The notes beneath the pieces were generated by a model. The model had not been told where the DNA came from, did no database searches, and worked only from the letters and a program-made list of their open reading frames with translations. A stretch of 64,000 nucleotides of DNA from Oncomelania hupensis. Lineage: Eukaryota; Mollusca; Gastropoda; Littorinimorpha; Pomatiopsidae. Where the stretch lies: positions 39,794,673 through 39,858,672 of the forward strand of contig CM072513.1 in assembly GCA_036898135.1 (NCBI GenBank), read 5' to 3'. The position numbers and the translations under genes are program-made. Positions 21,871-33,007 of this stretch are shown here, piece after piece; position 1 is the stretch's first letter, and every line of letters begins with the position of its first letter.

Positions 21871-23542
21871 AGGTCCTTGAGCTCTAACTTTTGACCTTCC
21901 GTCAAGCTCGGTCCTAGCTTAACATCATCGATGCCTTCTTTGCTGTGGAAGTCTCCAGGTTCCAACAGTTCCTCGCTGTCAAAGCTGTTGTCGATCTCAG
22001 CTGCTGTTGCTGCATGCACAGTCTCTGATGGCCTTTCCACGTACAGCTTAAGGAGGTTGGCGTGGTATATCTTGGAATGCTGGCCGACCTTCACCTTGTA
22101 GTCGTTGATTCCCACCACGGTCTCCACTTCGTACGGGCCTTTCCACTGCATCAGAAACTTATTATGATCGGTAGGTAGCAGCACCAGCACTTTGTTGCCA
22201 CGTTTGAACTTCCTGTTCACAGCCCTACGGTCATAGTAGTGCTTTCCGCAGTCCTGGGACTTCTTCAGGTTTTCTCTGGCTATCTCGAGAGTCTGCTCAA
22301 GCTTCTCACGTAGCTCAAACACGTACTGGTAACTGTTCTTCACCTCTGGGGTGTCTACTTCTTTCGTCCACAGTTCTTTTAGGATGTGCATCGGCCCTCG
22401 GATGGTTCTCCCGTACAGCAGCTCGAACGGAGAGAAGCCGGTGGACTCCTGCGGTACTTCTCTGTAGGCGAAAAGTAGGGCGTTGATGTAGCGATGCCAT
22501 TGTCTGGGCTGCTCGCTGCACAGTTTCTTCAGGGTGGACTTCAGCGTAGCATTGAACTTCTCGACGAGCCCGTTGCACATTGGATGGTAAGGCGTCGTAG
22601 TTAAATGCCGGATGCTCAGCAGTCTGTTGACCTCTTTCATGCAGTCAGAGATGAACTGCGTCCCGGGTCTGTCAGAATTTCTTCAGGCACTCCGAGCCTG
22701 CTGAACATGTCCACCAGTGCCTCTGCCACAGTTTTCGTGTCAATCTTCTTCAGAGGCACTGCTTCTGGGTACCGAGTCGCATAGTCCACTAAAGTCACCC
22801 ACCGATGACCTTCTTCACTCGGAGGTCTTATTTCGCCGATTAAGTCTAAGGCCACCCTCTTGAAAGGTCGGTCGATCATCCTCTGCATAGGCACCTTCGG
22901 GACCCTTCCTCGAGGTATGGTCTTCTGGCAAATGTCACATGATCGGCAGAAACGGCTGACGTCCACATGAAGTCCTGGCCAGTAGAACACCGCCTGGATT
23001 CTATCCGACGTCTTCTTGATACCTAGGTGACCTCCCATGATTGAGTCATGCGCTACTTCCATCACCTGGCGCCTTAGGGGTAACGGTACCAATACTTGAC
23101 GTAGTGGTTTCCCTCCGTTGACCCTCGGGTGCTGGAAGATTCGATACAGGATCTTGGCCTTCACCTCAAAATAGACCGTACCACTGCCTTTGGTCACGTG
23201 GTCTTGGCGGTTCCTGTACTTGTTTAAAGTACTATCAGCTTCCTGGAGCTGGATCAGCTTATCTCTGTCCACGATGGCAGCTTTTGAGTTGTCGGCGACC
23301 TTCAGTGGCGTAGACGTCTTGTCTCTCTTGGCCTGGGCCCTGGTAGTAACAGCACCGACGATCTCTGGTCGGCAGGGCTGAGCCGGAGTAACCACATTGT
23401 CCCGTAGCAGCTCTGTAAGGTCTCCATCTGGAAACGGCAATGGATCCTCCTCTACAACTTCGACACTTTGGGTTGAGGCAGGACTCCATTCTGAATCGGG
23501 GTCGTCGGGTCGTCTCGCGCCGTCGATATTCCCGATCATCAA
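21871..23542 (-). pseudogene. Gypsy B integrase with C-terminal GPY-type region
   Basis: The minus strand reads YDLMIGNIDGARRPDD near 23545, the HHCC zinc-binding region (HDSIMGGHLGIKK near 23045, CRSCDICQK near 22935) and the first catalytic Asp in VALDLIGEI near 22845. The second is in ILTDPG near 22665, followed at once by a one-base frameshift. The next frame restores MKEVNRLLSIRHL, then TTTPYHPMCNGLVEKFNATLK near 22585 with the catalytic Glu. After a basic linker, MQWKGPYEVETVVG near 22145 is the GPY/F-type C-terminus. The coding end at 21871 is set by solo LTR C; in-frame text continues beyond that LTR as the RT. Confidence 0.85.
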
Positions 23543-23545
23543 ATC

Positions 23546-24779
23546 GTATAGATAGCGGCTTCTTCAGGCAAACCGCTTCTACTTCGCCTATGTAGAAAGG
23601 AGTGCTGACTTGAATCTTCGCAACTGGCGCTCTCACACATTTGCTGTCGGCCATGAGTGTCCATTTAAAATCGCCAGTGAACTGTTCTTTAGCGATTAGG
23701 TCTTCTTTGACGATGACCCCATTGCAGCCAGAGTCTCTTAAGACAGTCACTTCATGATTTCCGACGCGTCCTTTTGAAACAGGCATGTTCTGGACGGTCA
23801 CAGCTGCGCTGGCGACGACGGGGATGGATTTCCCGTTGGCAAGGAGAAGTTGGCCATCGGTCATGCACTCTTGCACGTCCGCAGGAGTAGCTGTGTGCTC
23901 GGTCTCACTCGGAAGAATGACGCTCCCGCCGCACACTTGATGGTCAGATCTACTGGTTTGCCGTTGATTAGAGAATCGCCTCTGCCGGTTGCCCGCCGCC
24001 TCAGTCACATCTTTAAGCGTCTGCAGCTTTTGTACTTCTAAGTGGGTCGCTAAGTCCTTGTGACAGGCATTGAGAAATTGTTCCTTCACGATCAGGTCAT
24101 GGAGACTGTCGTAAGACTTCCTTTCGCCTGATAATTCCACCCACTTGTGTAGATATGACGACAGGCGCTCCACAAACTGCTTTGGCGTCTCGTCTGACTT
24201 ATGCCGGCATTCACGGAAGCGTTTACGGTAGCCCTTCTCTGTAAAGTTGTAGCACTGCAATAGGGCCTCTTTCAAGACGTCGTAGTCTTTAGCGTCATCG
24301 TCCGACAATCTGGTGTAGACGTCGAGTGCTTGCCCCGTCAGAAGTGCACTTAGTCGAATCGCCCAGTCTTGAGGTTGCCAGTTAGAGCTTTTGGCAAACC
24401 TTTCAAATCTCACCAAATAACTGTCGATCTGGTCCTTCCCGTCGACAAACGCTGGCAATTTTGGAGCTTTGTTGTCACTGATAACTTGTGGCGCATGCTG
24501 ATTGTTTTGGATACGCGCCAGCTCTAGCTGGTACTGACGATCAGCTTCTCTTTCCTCACGCCTGCGCTCATCTTCTCTTTCTTGCCGCTGTTCAATTTCC
24601 AGACGCTTCGGTTCAAATTCTCTTTCTTCTCGGCGTCGCTGTTCTTCTAATTCTAGACACTTCTGTTCTAATTCTATTTCTCTTTCTTCACGCCATATTC
24701 TCTCTTGAGACTTGACGTACTCCGTAAGCTGCTTGCCTTTCAGATTTAGTTCAACCCCTTTCTGCCAGAAGTCAGCCAT
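23546..24779 (-). pseudogene. Gypsy B Gag and aspartic protease
   Basis: Starts MADFWQKGVELNLKGKQL. Residues about 25-95 are a Glu/Arg-rich coiled coil. Residues about 100-265 are a capsid-like region (FVDGKDQIDSYLVRFERFA, KGYRKRFRECRHKSDETP). No CCHC zinc knuckle is visible; the text goes from there to a protease with VLRDSGCNGVIV, catalytic Asp at residue 349 in a D-S-G instead of D-T-G setting. A one-base frameshift near 23545 separates it from the integrase frame. The same coiled-coil plus capsid layout appears in gypsy A. Confidence 0.82.
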
Positions 24780-25275
24780 CTTGATGCTTTTCTGGAAAGT
24801 TCTTTTCTGGAAAGTTCTTTTCTGGAAAGTTCTAGACTGTGCTGTACCTTTCTAGACTGTTTTAGAACAGCAGCTTTCTGCAGTAGCGCTGATGCTTGTC
24901 ACTAGTCGCCTTCGCTGACGCAGGCCCCGCTGTCCTCGTCGTATGCGACGCTGCACCACGCTGTTGTTGATGTATACGCTCCTGTGCTGAAGTAGACGCG
25001 ACCTTCGCTCGTCGCTCTCTCTAATACTGGCGATGTAGCTCCGAGACTGTCCCTCGACGTAGTCTTGCGGCAGCCACGTAGTCCCGATCTGTTGTTCGCT
25101 CACGAAGCAACTCTTCAGCGACTACACGCCCTTGCAGTCAACCCGAATCTATCGGTGATGTAGTCCCAGTATGTTGGCTCCTCTCGACGCAACTTGTTGG
25201 CGGCTACCCTCGATGACTGCCTCGCGTAACGTTGACTCGCTTGTTGTCGCAGTTGAACCCTTGGCTATGGCGTGA

Positions 25276-25293
25276 ATCGCGGCTTGACCCCCA
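25276..25293 (-). other. Gypsy B candidate primer-binding site
   Basis: On the minus strand TGGGGGTCAAGCCGCGAT begins three bases inside the LTR. A TGG start next to the LTR is the usual form of a tRNA primer site; the tRNA was not identified. Confidence 0.5.
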
Positions 25294-25296
25294 AAA

Positions 25297-25498
25297 TGTT
25301 ACACTCGGTTTGATGTTGGTGTTTTTCTATCAGTATTTGATTCAGCCCCGATGCTTGAATTCCTGATAGGTGTGTAATTTAGATTCATACAGGTCACAGA
25401 GTCGACGTATGAAGTTTTCCACTTTTATTCAGCGTTCATCAACAACTGCATACAATCACCTTTTCAACTCTCAACTTTTTACTTTCCAACTCACTATC
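25297..25498 (-). repeat. Gypsy B right LTR, first segment
   Basis: The 202 bp match the beginning of the left LTR, then gypsy A1 interrupts at ctatc. The LTR resumes at 31618. Confidence 0.92.
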
Positions 25499-26538
25499 TG
25501 TCGTGAGATGACTAGTTTTACTCTGCTTATTTTAATATTTAGCTTGGTTAGTCTATGTAAATATTAGAATTTCAAAGTTAGCAAGCAGCAGACGACGGAA
25601 GTAATCAAACGTAGCAGTAGCATACTGCCGATTACACACAGTGGCCGTGGACCCTAGCTCAGGCAATGACATCATCGCAATTACGTTAGGTAAGTCAGTT
25701 ATCCGCCAATGAGAACACATGAGACTCAGCCAGGTCGGACTACTTCGAATGTAGAGAAGAACCGGAGTCGCGTTTAAACCGAGGAAGAGTTAAGAGCTAC
25801 ACAGGAGCAGTAGTTCTCTCCAGAAAAGACTAGGACGCAGTACTTGTGTAAATCCGAATTCACTCAAGTAGCCACTGGCCTGATATTGTCACGAAGACGA
25901 ACAGGCGTTCTGTAGTGCGCCCAACACTGCCTCAGACGAAACCACGTCGACGCATTTGTTGGCTGCAGCGGTATCCCCAGCATTGTGCGAGGAAAGCCAA
26001 CCAGTCTACCCACAGGGAAGAAACCAAAAGAGACAACCCAAGTTGTCAGGAAACCGACTACAGCACAGCACGCCAGACACACAGTTAAGTCTATAGTCGT
26101 GTGTGCACAAAAAACTGAGAGCTACAGGACCACAGTAGTCCACTTCTCATGAACTATAACATCCAGTGCCCAAGGATGAACTATTAGCTGCATAGACTAT
26201 CAGCGATCGAATTATTCACAGTGACTATTTAACGTTTAAGGTAGATTAGTACTTAGAAAATCTTGTATAGAGTAGAAGAAATAAATGTGTGATGTTTAAC
26301 TGTTATCAAGTGGCTGGACTACATATGATTCATATCCGTGTGAAAGCTAGTGTGACAGTAATCTTTTACCATTTTTCTATCTATCTCTGTACCCCAGACT
26401 TTACACAGACCGAGCTAAATAAATAAATTTATTATAGTAATCCACAGGATGACTAACTAGCAGTTCCCATAGGATAAAGCGTGAGGTTTACATCATTCCA
26501 TTGTGCAGAGCCCCAAAACCCATAAAACCCACGTGACA
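25499..26538 (+). repeat. Gypsy A1 5' LTR
   Basis: 1040 bp, TG...CA ends. It lacks the central module present in the A2 LTR. A poly(A)-type run (aaataaataaattta) lies near 26415-26430. Confidence 0.92.
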
Positions 26539-26545
26539 CTATAAT

Positions 26546-26563
26546 TGGCGAGCCTGCCAGGAT
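26546..26563 (+). other. Gypsy A1 candidate primer-binding site
   Basis: TGGCGAGCCTGCCAGGAT starts seven bases after the LTR. The equivalent TGGCGAGCCTAGCC follows the A2 LTR at 46998. Confidence 0.5.
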
Positions 26564-26905
26564 CTGTGTATAATAGGAATTGGGTATAACCGGATCTAGG
26601 TACAATAAAATTAGATAACGGTAGTAGTAGTAGAATAACTTAGAATAGTTGTAAGTCAGGACTCAGTTTTTGGTGCAATACACTTTACTTAAAAACTTGT
26701 TTGCTTCAATTGTTTTTGTGCCTGTATGTTGCATTGTTCTTTTGCAGGTTTTGCTTAAATAACTGTTGTATGCCATTTGACTCTTGTTTTATTCTATTAT
26801 TGATTGCGAATTTTAGGGTCTTTGCATTGTTGTTATTGACTTGCAATATTGCTAGTGTTTTGGTATTCCACGTGATTCAGAGGTTGGTCATAGACACTCT
26901 TGACA

Positions 26906-29900
26906 ATGTCGAATCCAGTGGCCTTGAGATTGCGCTTCAAGGAATTGGGAGAAGCTTTACACTTAGCAGGGGGAGACCTAATTGCGTATATAAATGCAGA
27001 GGTAGAGAAACAGGAGGCTAAGGCAGAGAGAGCAGCAGAGAGAGAGGCGAAGAAACTCGCATTAGAAGCAGAGCAAAAGAAAGCAGAGTTAGAAGCAGCA
27101 AGAGAGCAGAAGAAACTAGAGCTAGATGCAGAAAGAGAACAGAAGAAGGTAGCCGCAGAAAGAGAAGCAGAAAGTAGGAGATGGGTGTATGAGAGGGCAG
27201 AAAAGGAAAAAGACAGACAGCATGAGTTAGAGCTAAGAAGATTAGGATCAGGAGCTTCAAGTTCTTCCTCAACCCCTCCCCACTCAGATCAGCTAGAGGT
27301 AGCATCCAACCCTGTACAAGGAATGTCATTTCCACTGGGAACATTCAATGAGAGAGAAGAAGGTCTAGATCTCTATCTGACTAGGTTTGAGCGTCTAGCA
27401 ACAGAGTATAAACTAGATCCCACTCATTGGTCTTTCAAGCTTAGTCAAGGGCTTAGGGGAAAGGCTTATGACATCTACAGTAAGCTACCGACTGACAGAG
27501 GGACTGACTATCACAGAGTAAAAGAGGCACTCCTAACGGGATTCGAACTAACAGGAGAATGCTACCGGCAAAAATTCCGCACCAATCGGAGAGTGAAAGG
27601 AGAGAGCTATGCGCAGTTTGCGGATCGGTTGTCCACAATGCTGGATAAGTGGATTAGCCAGTCAGCCACGGCTAAGACATATGATGGACTGACAGAACTG
27701 TTAGTATGGGAACAGCTACGGGAAACCATGACCCCCGAGCTGAGAACATTCTCAGTAGAGCAGGGCGTGGAAAGACTGGAAGATCTGGTCAAGGTCGCAG
27801 ATAGGTACGTGGCCGCCCACGGAGAAGCCAAGAGCTTCAGGCGAGACCTAAAGCCTAACGGGAAAGAGGCACAGAAACGAAGCCCTAACCGGGAAGAGCG
27901 CACCGCGAATAAGCCAAATAACCCCAGACCTGGGCAAAATAAAGGACCCAACACGGAATTCGGGAAGAGAGGTCCTGCAGAACAGAAACGGTATTGTTCG
28001 TTCTGCAACAGAAACAATCACTCCACCGCAGAATGTTTCAAGTTGGCCGCACAACGTAGGGAAGAGCGCGAAAGCCGGTCAGCGCACAGAGTTCTAACTC
28101 AAAGTAGCGGTAACAAGCCACACACAATCGGAGATCACCCATCGGTGACAGACACGGTCAAGGTCAATGGAAAAGAAGCGAACTGTCTGTATGACACAGG
28201 TCTATCATACGACGCGATAGTTAGCGAATCTCTTGTATCGCGCGCGGACTTGACGGACAAGACAGTCGAACTACAAGGAGCGGACTTGACGAAACCGACG
28301 ACTACTTGCCCAATAGCTTGGATAGAAGTAGAGAGTAGGTACGTCACAGGACGAATCCAAACAGCTGTTTTACAAAAACCCCTGTATGATCTAGTGCTAG
28401 GTTGTAGGTATGTGTTCTTAGGCACGCCCCCCAAAACTGTAGAGATAGCTGCAGTGCAAACCAGGGCCCAAGCTAAAACCCAACCACCCCAGCCCGAGTT
28501 AGCTCCGAACCCAGGACTCGAAGAGATCAAAACAGCACAGAAAGCGGACACCTCGATAGCGAAGTGCTTCCAGAAGCTACCCAAGGCGCACACACCCCCG
28601 CACAAGGGAGACTTCTACATGGAAGAGGGAGTTCTACATCGACAAGGAGATGGAGATCACACCCAACTAGTACTACCAGCCACCCTTCGAGCCCAAGTAC
28701 TAGAATTAGGCCACAGCATGCCACTCAGCGGACACATGGGAATTGGAGCCACAGTGCAGAGAATCAGCGCACACTACTATTGGCCAGGAATCACGGAGGA
28801 TGTCAAGCGCTACGTGAAATCTTGCCACCAATGTCAACGATATTCCCCGCGACATCACACCGTACCAGTTACCTTAGGACCATCAGTAGTAGTCGGAGTG
28901 CCATTCCAGCAAGTCTCAGTAGACATAGTAGGACCACTGCCCATGACCAAGAAGCGGAACAGATTTCTACTCACACTCGTCGACGCATGTACGATGAGGT
29001 GCGAAGCAGTCCCGTTGCCAGCGATCGACACCAAGAAGATTGCAGATGCACTCATCGCCATCTTTACCAGAGTCGGATTCCCGGACAGCATTAGAACGGA
29101 CAACGGATCTCAGTTCACCGGCCGCCTGATGCAAGACGTGTTCGAGTTGATACAAGTTCATCACATTCGCACACCACCATACCACCCCGCCAGCAACGGA
29201 CAAGTAGAAAGACTGAATGGAACCCTTCTCACCATCCTCAGGAAAGTCGCCGACGACAATCCAGAAGCGTGGGACACCTACGTGAATGCGGCACTGTTCG
29301 CATACAGAGAAACGCCCCATGCTGCCACAGGCTACACCCCGTCAACATTGCTATTTGGCAGACCTCTAGCAGGACCGCTAGAAGCCCTACGCAGAAGTTG
29401 GACGGAAGCCAAGATAGACGACACACCAAGAGGTGCCACCAAGTACGTCGCAGACCTGCAGGAAACCCTCAAAGCAACGTGGAAGAAAGCTGGTGAAGCA
29501 CTGAAGAAGGCAAGAGCCCGTCAGGCGAAGTACTACAACCGCCACGCGAAGAACCGAGAACTGCAAGTAGGCGATCAAGTGCTACTCTTACTTCCAAGTG
29601 GAACCAACAAGCTGGACATCGCTTGGAGAGGACCGTACCGGGTGACTGCAAAGAAATCCAAGACAGTCTACCAAGTAGAGGTAAACGGGAGAGCCCGATA
29701 CCACAACAACAATCTCCTCAAGAAGTATACGGACCGACCAGCGACCTCCAGCACTCACACATGGATGGCCATCGCCATCGCGGAAGAAGTGCATCCCCAA
29801 CTACAACAGCATCGCCGTGCCATTGACAAATGGAACCCGGAAAATCGCCCCGGACAAAGTCGTATGGACAGCCGAATGCGAGACAGCATTCCAAACCCTC

Positions 29901-30424
29901 AAGGACAGAATGACATCGGCGCCAGTACTCCACCTACCCGATTTGACTCAGCCATTCGTTCTTCGCACCGACGCAAGCGACTTAGGCCTCGGAGCAGTAC
30001 TGCTACAGCGCGACCCCAAGAATGCAGAGAAGCTATTCCCTGTCGCCTACGCCAGCAGAAAATTGAGATCCGCCGAGACCCACTACGCCACGTCGGAGAA
30101 AGAATGCCTTGGACTAGTCTGGGCCATACAGAAGTTCCAACTATACCTGTATGGGACCCACTTCACAGTCCAGGTGGACCACCAACCACTATCGTTCCTG
30201 GCAGCCTCCAAGTCTATGAACTCTCGCCTGATGCGATGGGCACTCACCCTTCAGGCATACTCATTCCAAATCGAGTACATCCCCGGCAAAGAGAACCATG
30301 GAGCCGACTACCTCAGTCGCCATCTCGCGGAGGACACAGCAGCTGTAGCCCACCCAACACAACTAAGGGCCACAGCACCAGAATTCGTCCCCGTCCAGTA
30401 AAACCCTGTCACTATGGTCCATAG
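26906..30424 (+). CDS. Gypsy A1 Gag-protease-integrase polyprotein (no RT)
   Basis: The ATG at 26906 starts MSNPVALRLRFKELGEAL; the A2 copy has the same start. Domains with residues counted from this ATG: Glu/Lys/Ala coiled coil 30-115; capsid-like region about 140-300 (FNEREEGLDLYLTRFE, ECYRQKFRTNRRVKGES); CX2CX4HX4C zinc knuckle near 365-382 (CSFCNRNNHSTAEC); aspartic protease with CLYDTGLS, Asp at 430; integrase with HHCC motif (GHMGIGATVQRI, CHQCQ) and catalytic triad D673, D732, E768 in the usual D-D-35-E spacing; a GPY-type C-terminus (WRGPYRV). Normal coding ends near 29810. There the frame runs out of step into RNase H sequence, so the last 200 residues are nonsense. Gag, protease and integrase look intact; reverse transcriptase is absent. 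Confidence 0.9.
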   Translation: MSNPVALRLRFKELGEALHLAGGDLIAYINAEVEKQEAKAERAAEREAKKLALEAEQKKAELEAAREQKKLELDAEREQKKVAAEREAESRRWVYERAEKEKDRQHELELRRLGSGASSSSSTPPHSDQLEVASNPVQGMSFPLGTFNEREEGLDLYLTRFERLATEYKLDPTHWSFKLSQGLRGKAYDIYSKLPTDRGTDYHRVKEALLTGFELTGECYRQKFRTNRRVKGESYAQFADRLSTMLDKWISQSATAKTYDGLTELLVWEQLRETMTPELRTFSVEQGVERLEDLVKVADRYVAAHGEAKSFRRDLKPNGKEAQKRSPNREERTANKPNNPRPGQNKGPNTEFGKRGPAEQKRYCSFCNRNNHSTAECFKLAAQRREERESRSAHRVLTQSSGNKPHTIGDHPSVTDTVKVNGKEANCLYDTGLSYDAIVSESLVSRADLTDKTVELQGADLTKPTTTCPIAWIEVESRYVTGRIQTAVLQKPLYDLVLGCRYVFLGTPPKTVEIAAVQTRAQAKTQPPQPELAPNPGLEEIKTAQKADTSIAKCFQKLPKAHTPPHKGDFYMEEGVLHRQGDGDHTQLVLPATLRAQVLELGHSMPLSGHMGIGATVQRISAHYYWPGITEDVKRYVKSCHQCQRYSPRHHTVPVTLGPSVVVGVPFQQVSVDIVGPLPMTKKRNRFLLTLVDACTMRCEAVPLPAIDTKKIADALIAIFTRVGFPDSIRTDNGSQFTGRLMQDVFELIQVHHIRTPPYHPASNGQVERLNGTLLTILRKVADDNPEAWDTYVNAALFAYRETPHAATGYTPSTLLFGRPLAGPLEALRRSWTEAKIDDTPRGATKYVADLQETLKATWKKAGEALKKARARQAKYYNRHAKNRELQVGDQVLLLLPSGTNKLDIAWRGPYRVTAKKSKTVYQVEVNGRARYHNNNLLKKYTDRPATSSTHTWMAIAIAEEVHPQLQQHRRAIDKWNPENRPGQSRMDSRMRDSIPNPQGQNDIGASTPPTRFDSAIRSSHRRKRLRPRSSTATARPQECREAIPCRLRQQKIEIRRDPLRHVGERMPWTSLGHTEVPTIPVWDPLHSPGGPPTTIVPGSLQVYELSPDAMGTHPSGILIPNRVHPRQREPWSRLPQSPSRGGHSSCSPPNTTKGHSTRIRPRPVKPCHYGP
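29817..30401 (+). CDS. Gypsy A1 RNase H domain in a separate frame
   Basis: Immediately after the integrase C-terminus, in another frame, the text reads PLTNGTRKIAPDKVVW, then FVLRTDASDLGLGAVLLQ with the first catalytic Asp, SEKECLGLVWAIQKFQ with the Glu, VQVDHQPLSFL with the second Asp, and GKENHGADYLSRH. This is the tether plus RNase H of a gypsy-type pol. The segment that should come before it, the RT fingers, palm and thumb, is missing. The junction near 29812-29817 is the same in A2. It has no in-frame link to Gag-INT, so expression would need frameshifting or it is simply relic sequence. Confidence 0.85.
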   Translation: MPLTNGTRKIAPDKVVWTAECETAFQTLKDRMTSAPVLHLPDLTQPFVLRTDASDLGLGAVLLQRDPKNAEKLFPVAYASRKLRSAETHYATSEKECLGLVWAIQKFQLYLYGTHFTVQVDHQPLSFLAASKSMNSRLMRWALTLQAYSFQIEYIPGKENHGADYLSRHLAEDTAAVAHPTQLRATAPEFVPVQ

Positions 30425-30556
30425 CTACCTGGCATAGCATTGCAGCTCAGGTAGAGCAACTTAACTAGTATGTAAATAGGACCCTAGGATAGCGCAGTGT
30501 TAAACTAGGCCCTGTAATAGAAAAAGGTCGAAGCCAGTAGTCATCGCCTTTTTTCA

Positions 30557-30568
30557 GTTGAGGGAGCC
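30557..30568 (+). other. Gypsy A1 polypurine tract
   Basis: Purine-rich gttgagggagcc directly abuts the 3' LTR and is conserved before the A2 3' LTR at 51120-51131. Confidence 0.6.
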
Positions 30569-31612
30569 TGTCGTGAGATGACTAGTTTTACTCAGCTTAT
30601 TTTAATATTTAGCTTGGTTAGTCTATGTAATATTAGAATTTCAAAGTTAGCAAGCAGCAGACGACGGAAGTAATCAAGCGTAGCAGTAGCATACTGCCGA
30701 TTACACACAGTGGCCGTGGACCCTAGCTCAGGCAATGACATCATCGCAATTACGTTAGGTAAGTCAGTTATCCACCAATGAGAACACAGCTAGGAGAGAC
30801 TCAGCCAGGTCGGACTACTTCGAATGTAGAGAAGAACCGGAGTCGCGTTTAAACCGAGGAAGAGTTAAGAGCTACACAGGAGCAGTAGTTCTCTCCAGAA
30901 AAGACTAGGACGCAGTACTTGTGTAAATCCGAATTCACTCAAGTAGCCACTGGCCTGATATTGTCACGAAGACGAACAGGCGTTCTGTAGTGCGCCCAAC
31001 ACTGCCTCAGACGAAACCACGTCGACGCATTTGTTGGCTGCAGCGGTATCCCCAGCATTGTGCGAGGAAAGCCAAACAGTCTACCCACAGGGAAGAAACC
31101 AAAAGAGACAACCCAAGTTGTCAGGAAACCGACCACAGCACAGCACGCCAGACACACAGTTAAGTCTATAGTCGTGTGTGCACAAAAAAATGAGAGCTAC
31201 AGGACCACAGTAGTCCACTTCTCATGAACTATAACATCCAGTGCCCAAGGATGAACTATTAGCTGCATAGACTATCAGCGATCGAATTATTCACAGTGAC
31301 TATTTAACGTTTAAGGTAGATTAGTACTTAGAAAATCTTGTATAGAGTAGAAGAAATAAATGTGTGATGTTTAACTGTTATCAAGTGGCTGGACTACATA
31401 TGATTCATATCCGTGTGAAAGCTAGTGTGACAGTAATCTTTTACCATTTTTCTATCTATCTCTGTACCCCAGCCTTTACACAGACCAACTAAATAAATAA
31501 ATTTATTATAGTAATCCACAGGGTGACTAACTAGCAGTTCCCATAGGATAAAGCGTGAGGTTTACATCATTCCATTGTGCAGAGCCCCAAAACCCATAAA
31601 ACCCACGTGACA
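30569..31612 (+). repeat. Gypsy A1 3' LTR
   Basis: 1044 bp, nearly identical to the 5' LTR. The clearest difference is an indel (aacacatgaga versus aacacagctaggagaga near 30785). It is followed by the target duplication ctatc. Confidence 0.92.
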
Positions 31613-31617
31613 CTATC

Positions 31618-32016
31618 AACAACAACACTCTCAACCTTTGAAACAGTGCGGCACTTTTATAGTCTCTGATACTCCCGAACAATTTAGAACACTGTAGAAA
31701 TGACGCACTACCATCAATCGAACTAAAGATCGTCATTACTGACTTACGTCATACATATTTCTTCTCCTTCCGGGAAAGTTCACAAACTTTGATATTTATC
31801 GGGAAGTTTCCATCGATAGTAAATACTAAAATCTAGAGAATTCTCCAATAATATCGACTAACGAAAATTATCAACGTTATACAAAGCTTCTTCTAACAAC
31901 AATGCAAACTCAAATCAAAGGTAAATACATTCTATTATTGAATACATTGCAAAACGAAACGATTAGATCTATCGTGCGCGCTTCAGACATACTATCATTC
32001 GCGTTTCAACGTAACA
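31618..32016 (-). repeat. Gypsy B right LTR, second segment
   Basis: Continues the right LTR after gypsy A1. It ends CGTAACA and is followed by actg, the target duplication of gypsy B. Confidence 0.92.
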
Positions 32017-33007
32017 ACTGCCTTGATTTTGTAATGTTGTATCGTCGGCTAACATATGACACTCAACAGAATTATCTGCGAGATGAAAAGGTAAGTCGTT
32101 AATATAAACACAAAATAAAAAAAGACCTAAAACAGATCCTTGAGGAACCCCATGCTTGATTTGGCCTACAGAGGAATTTTTACCATGGACATGTACATGT
32201 TCGTTGACTAAGATATGAATGAAAAAAAATCCAAGGAAACAGCCATTGAGATGCAGTTCAAGCTTCTGGAGCAGTATGTAGTGATTAACGAGATCAAACG
32301 CTTTGGAAAGATCTAGAAAAACAGCTCATGACAACATAGAGTTATTCATAGCAGTTAGTTAAAAGAGCTAATGCAGTGGAGCAAGAATGGTGACTACGGA
32401 AACCAGATTGTGAGGAATGAAAAAGATCAAGATCCTCTATATATTTTGTAAGGTGAGTGTGAATGTGATGCTCTAGTATCTTTGAAAGTGTAGACAGCAG
32501 AGCTCGGACGATAGTTATTAAGATCAGAACTTACTTTTGACTTAGGAAGGGAAATAACCTTAGCTTGTTTCCATGTGGTTGGAAATGTATTTTTGATAAT
32601 GCATAAGTTGAAGATGTAAGAAATGGAATTCACAATATAAGGCAAAGAAAGTTTTAAGACTTTATTGCTAATTTCATCAGGACCTGCCGACTTTGTATTT
32701 TTAAGTTTTAATATATATTTTACAACTTCATTTATGGTAATGGGTGGTATTTTAAATGGTGAAGAGGTACTTGTTCACTGCTTACCAAATGTAATGAGAC
32801 AATCTGAACAAGTGTATTGAGAATATTTTGAGCAATACGATTTCAGTACAGCTACGACTGAAAGAAAATGGTTATTGAAGGCATTAGCAGATAAATTGGA
32901 TGGAATATCATGATAATTTGAAGATGAGCCCTTAATAAAAGAATTTAGGGCATGCCAAAGGTGAGAAATGTCACTGATATTTTCTATTAGTTTATTAAAA
33001 TAATTTC

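Larger units (their letters stand above)
25499..31612 (+). mobile_element. Gypsy A1: RT-less Ty3/gypsy element with intact LTRs
   Basis: LTRs of 1040 and 1044 bp (25499-26538 and 30569-31612), both TGTCG...GTGACA, are flanked by ctatc at 25494-25498 and 31613-31617 inside the gypsy B LTR. The internal region has a candidate primer site, gag, protease and integrase in one long frame, then RNase H in another frame, and a short polypurine tract. No reverse transcriptase motif is found in any frame. The element belongs to the integrase-first (Gmr1-like) order. Near-identical LTRs imply a fairly recent insertion. Confidence 0.92.
19220..32016 (-). mobile_element. Gypsy B: Ty3/gypsy element with integrase-before-RT order, nested with other elements
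   Basis: Two LTRs of about 600-630 bp (19221-19850; 25297-25498 plus 31618-32016) enclose a minus-strand gag-PR-INT-RT region. The flanks are actg (19216-19219 and 32017-32020), and the host sequence reads through as a reverse transcriptase when B is removed. A polypurine tract (minus gagtggggggtta) abuts the left LTR. A candidate primer-binding site (minus TGGGGGTCAAGCC) lies just inside the right LTR. Gypsy A1 lies inside the right LTR and solo LTR C inside pol. Frameshifts and loss of RNase H show it is an old, inactive copy. Integrase preceding RT puts it with Gmr1-like elements. Confidence 0.88.

Noticed and set aside
26701..27021. 106-codon hydrophobic ORF overlapping the start of gypsy A1 gag, also at 47157-47477 in A2
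   Set aside because: It is conserved only because the two element copies are nearly identical in sequence. It overlaps gag out of frame, and no family or initiation signal supports it.
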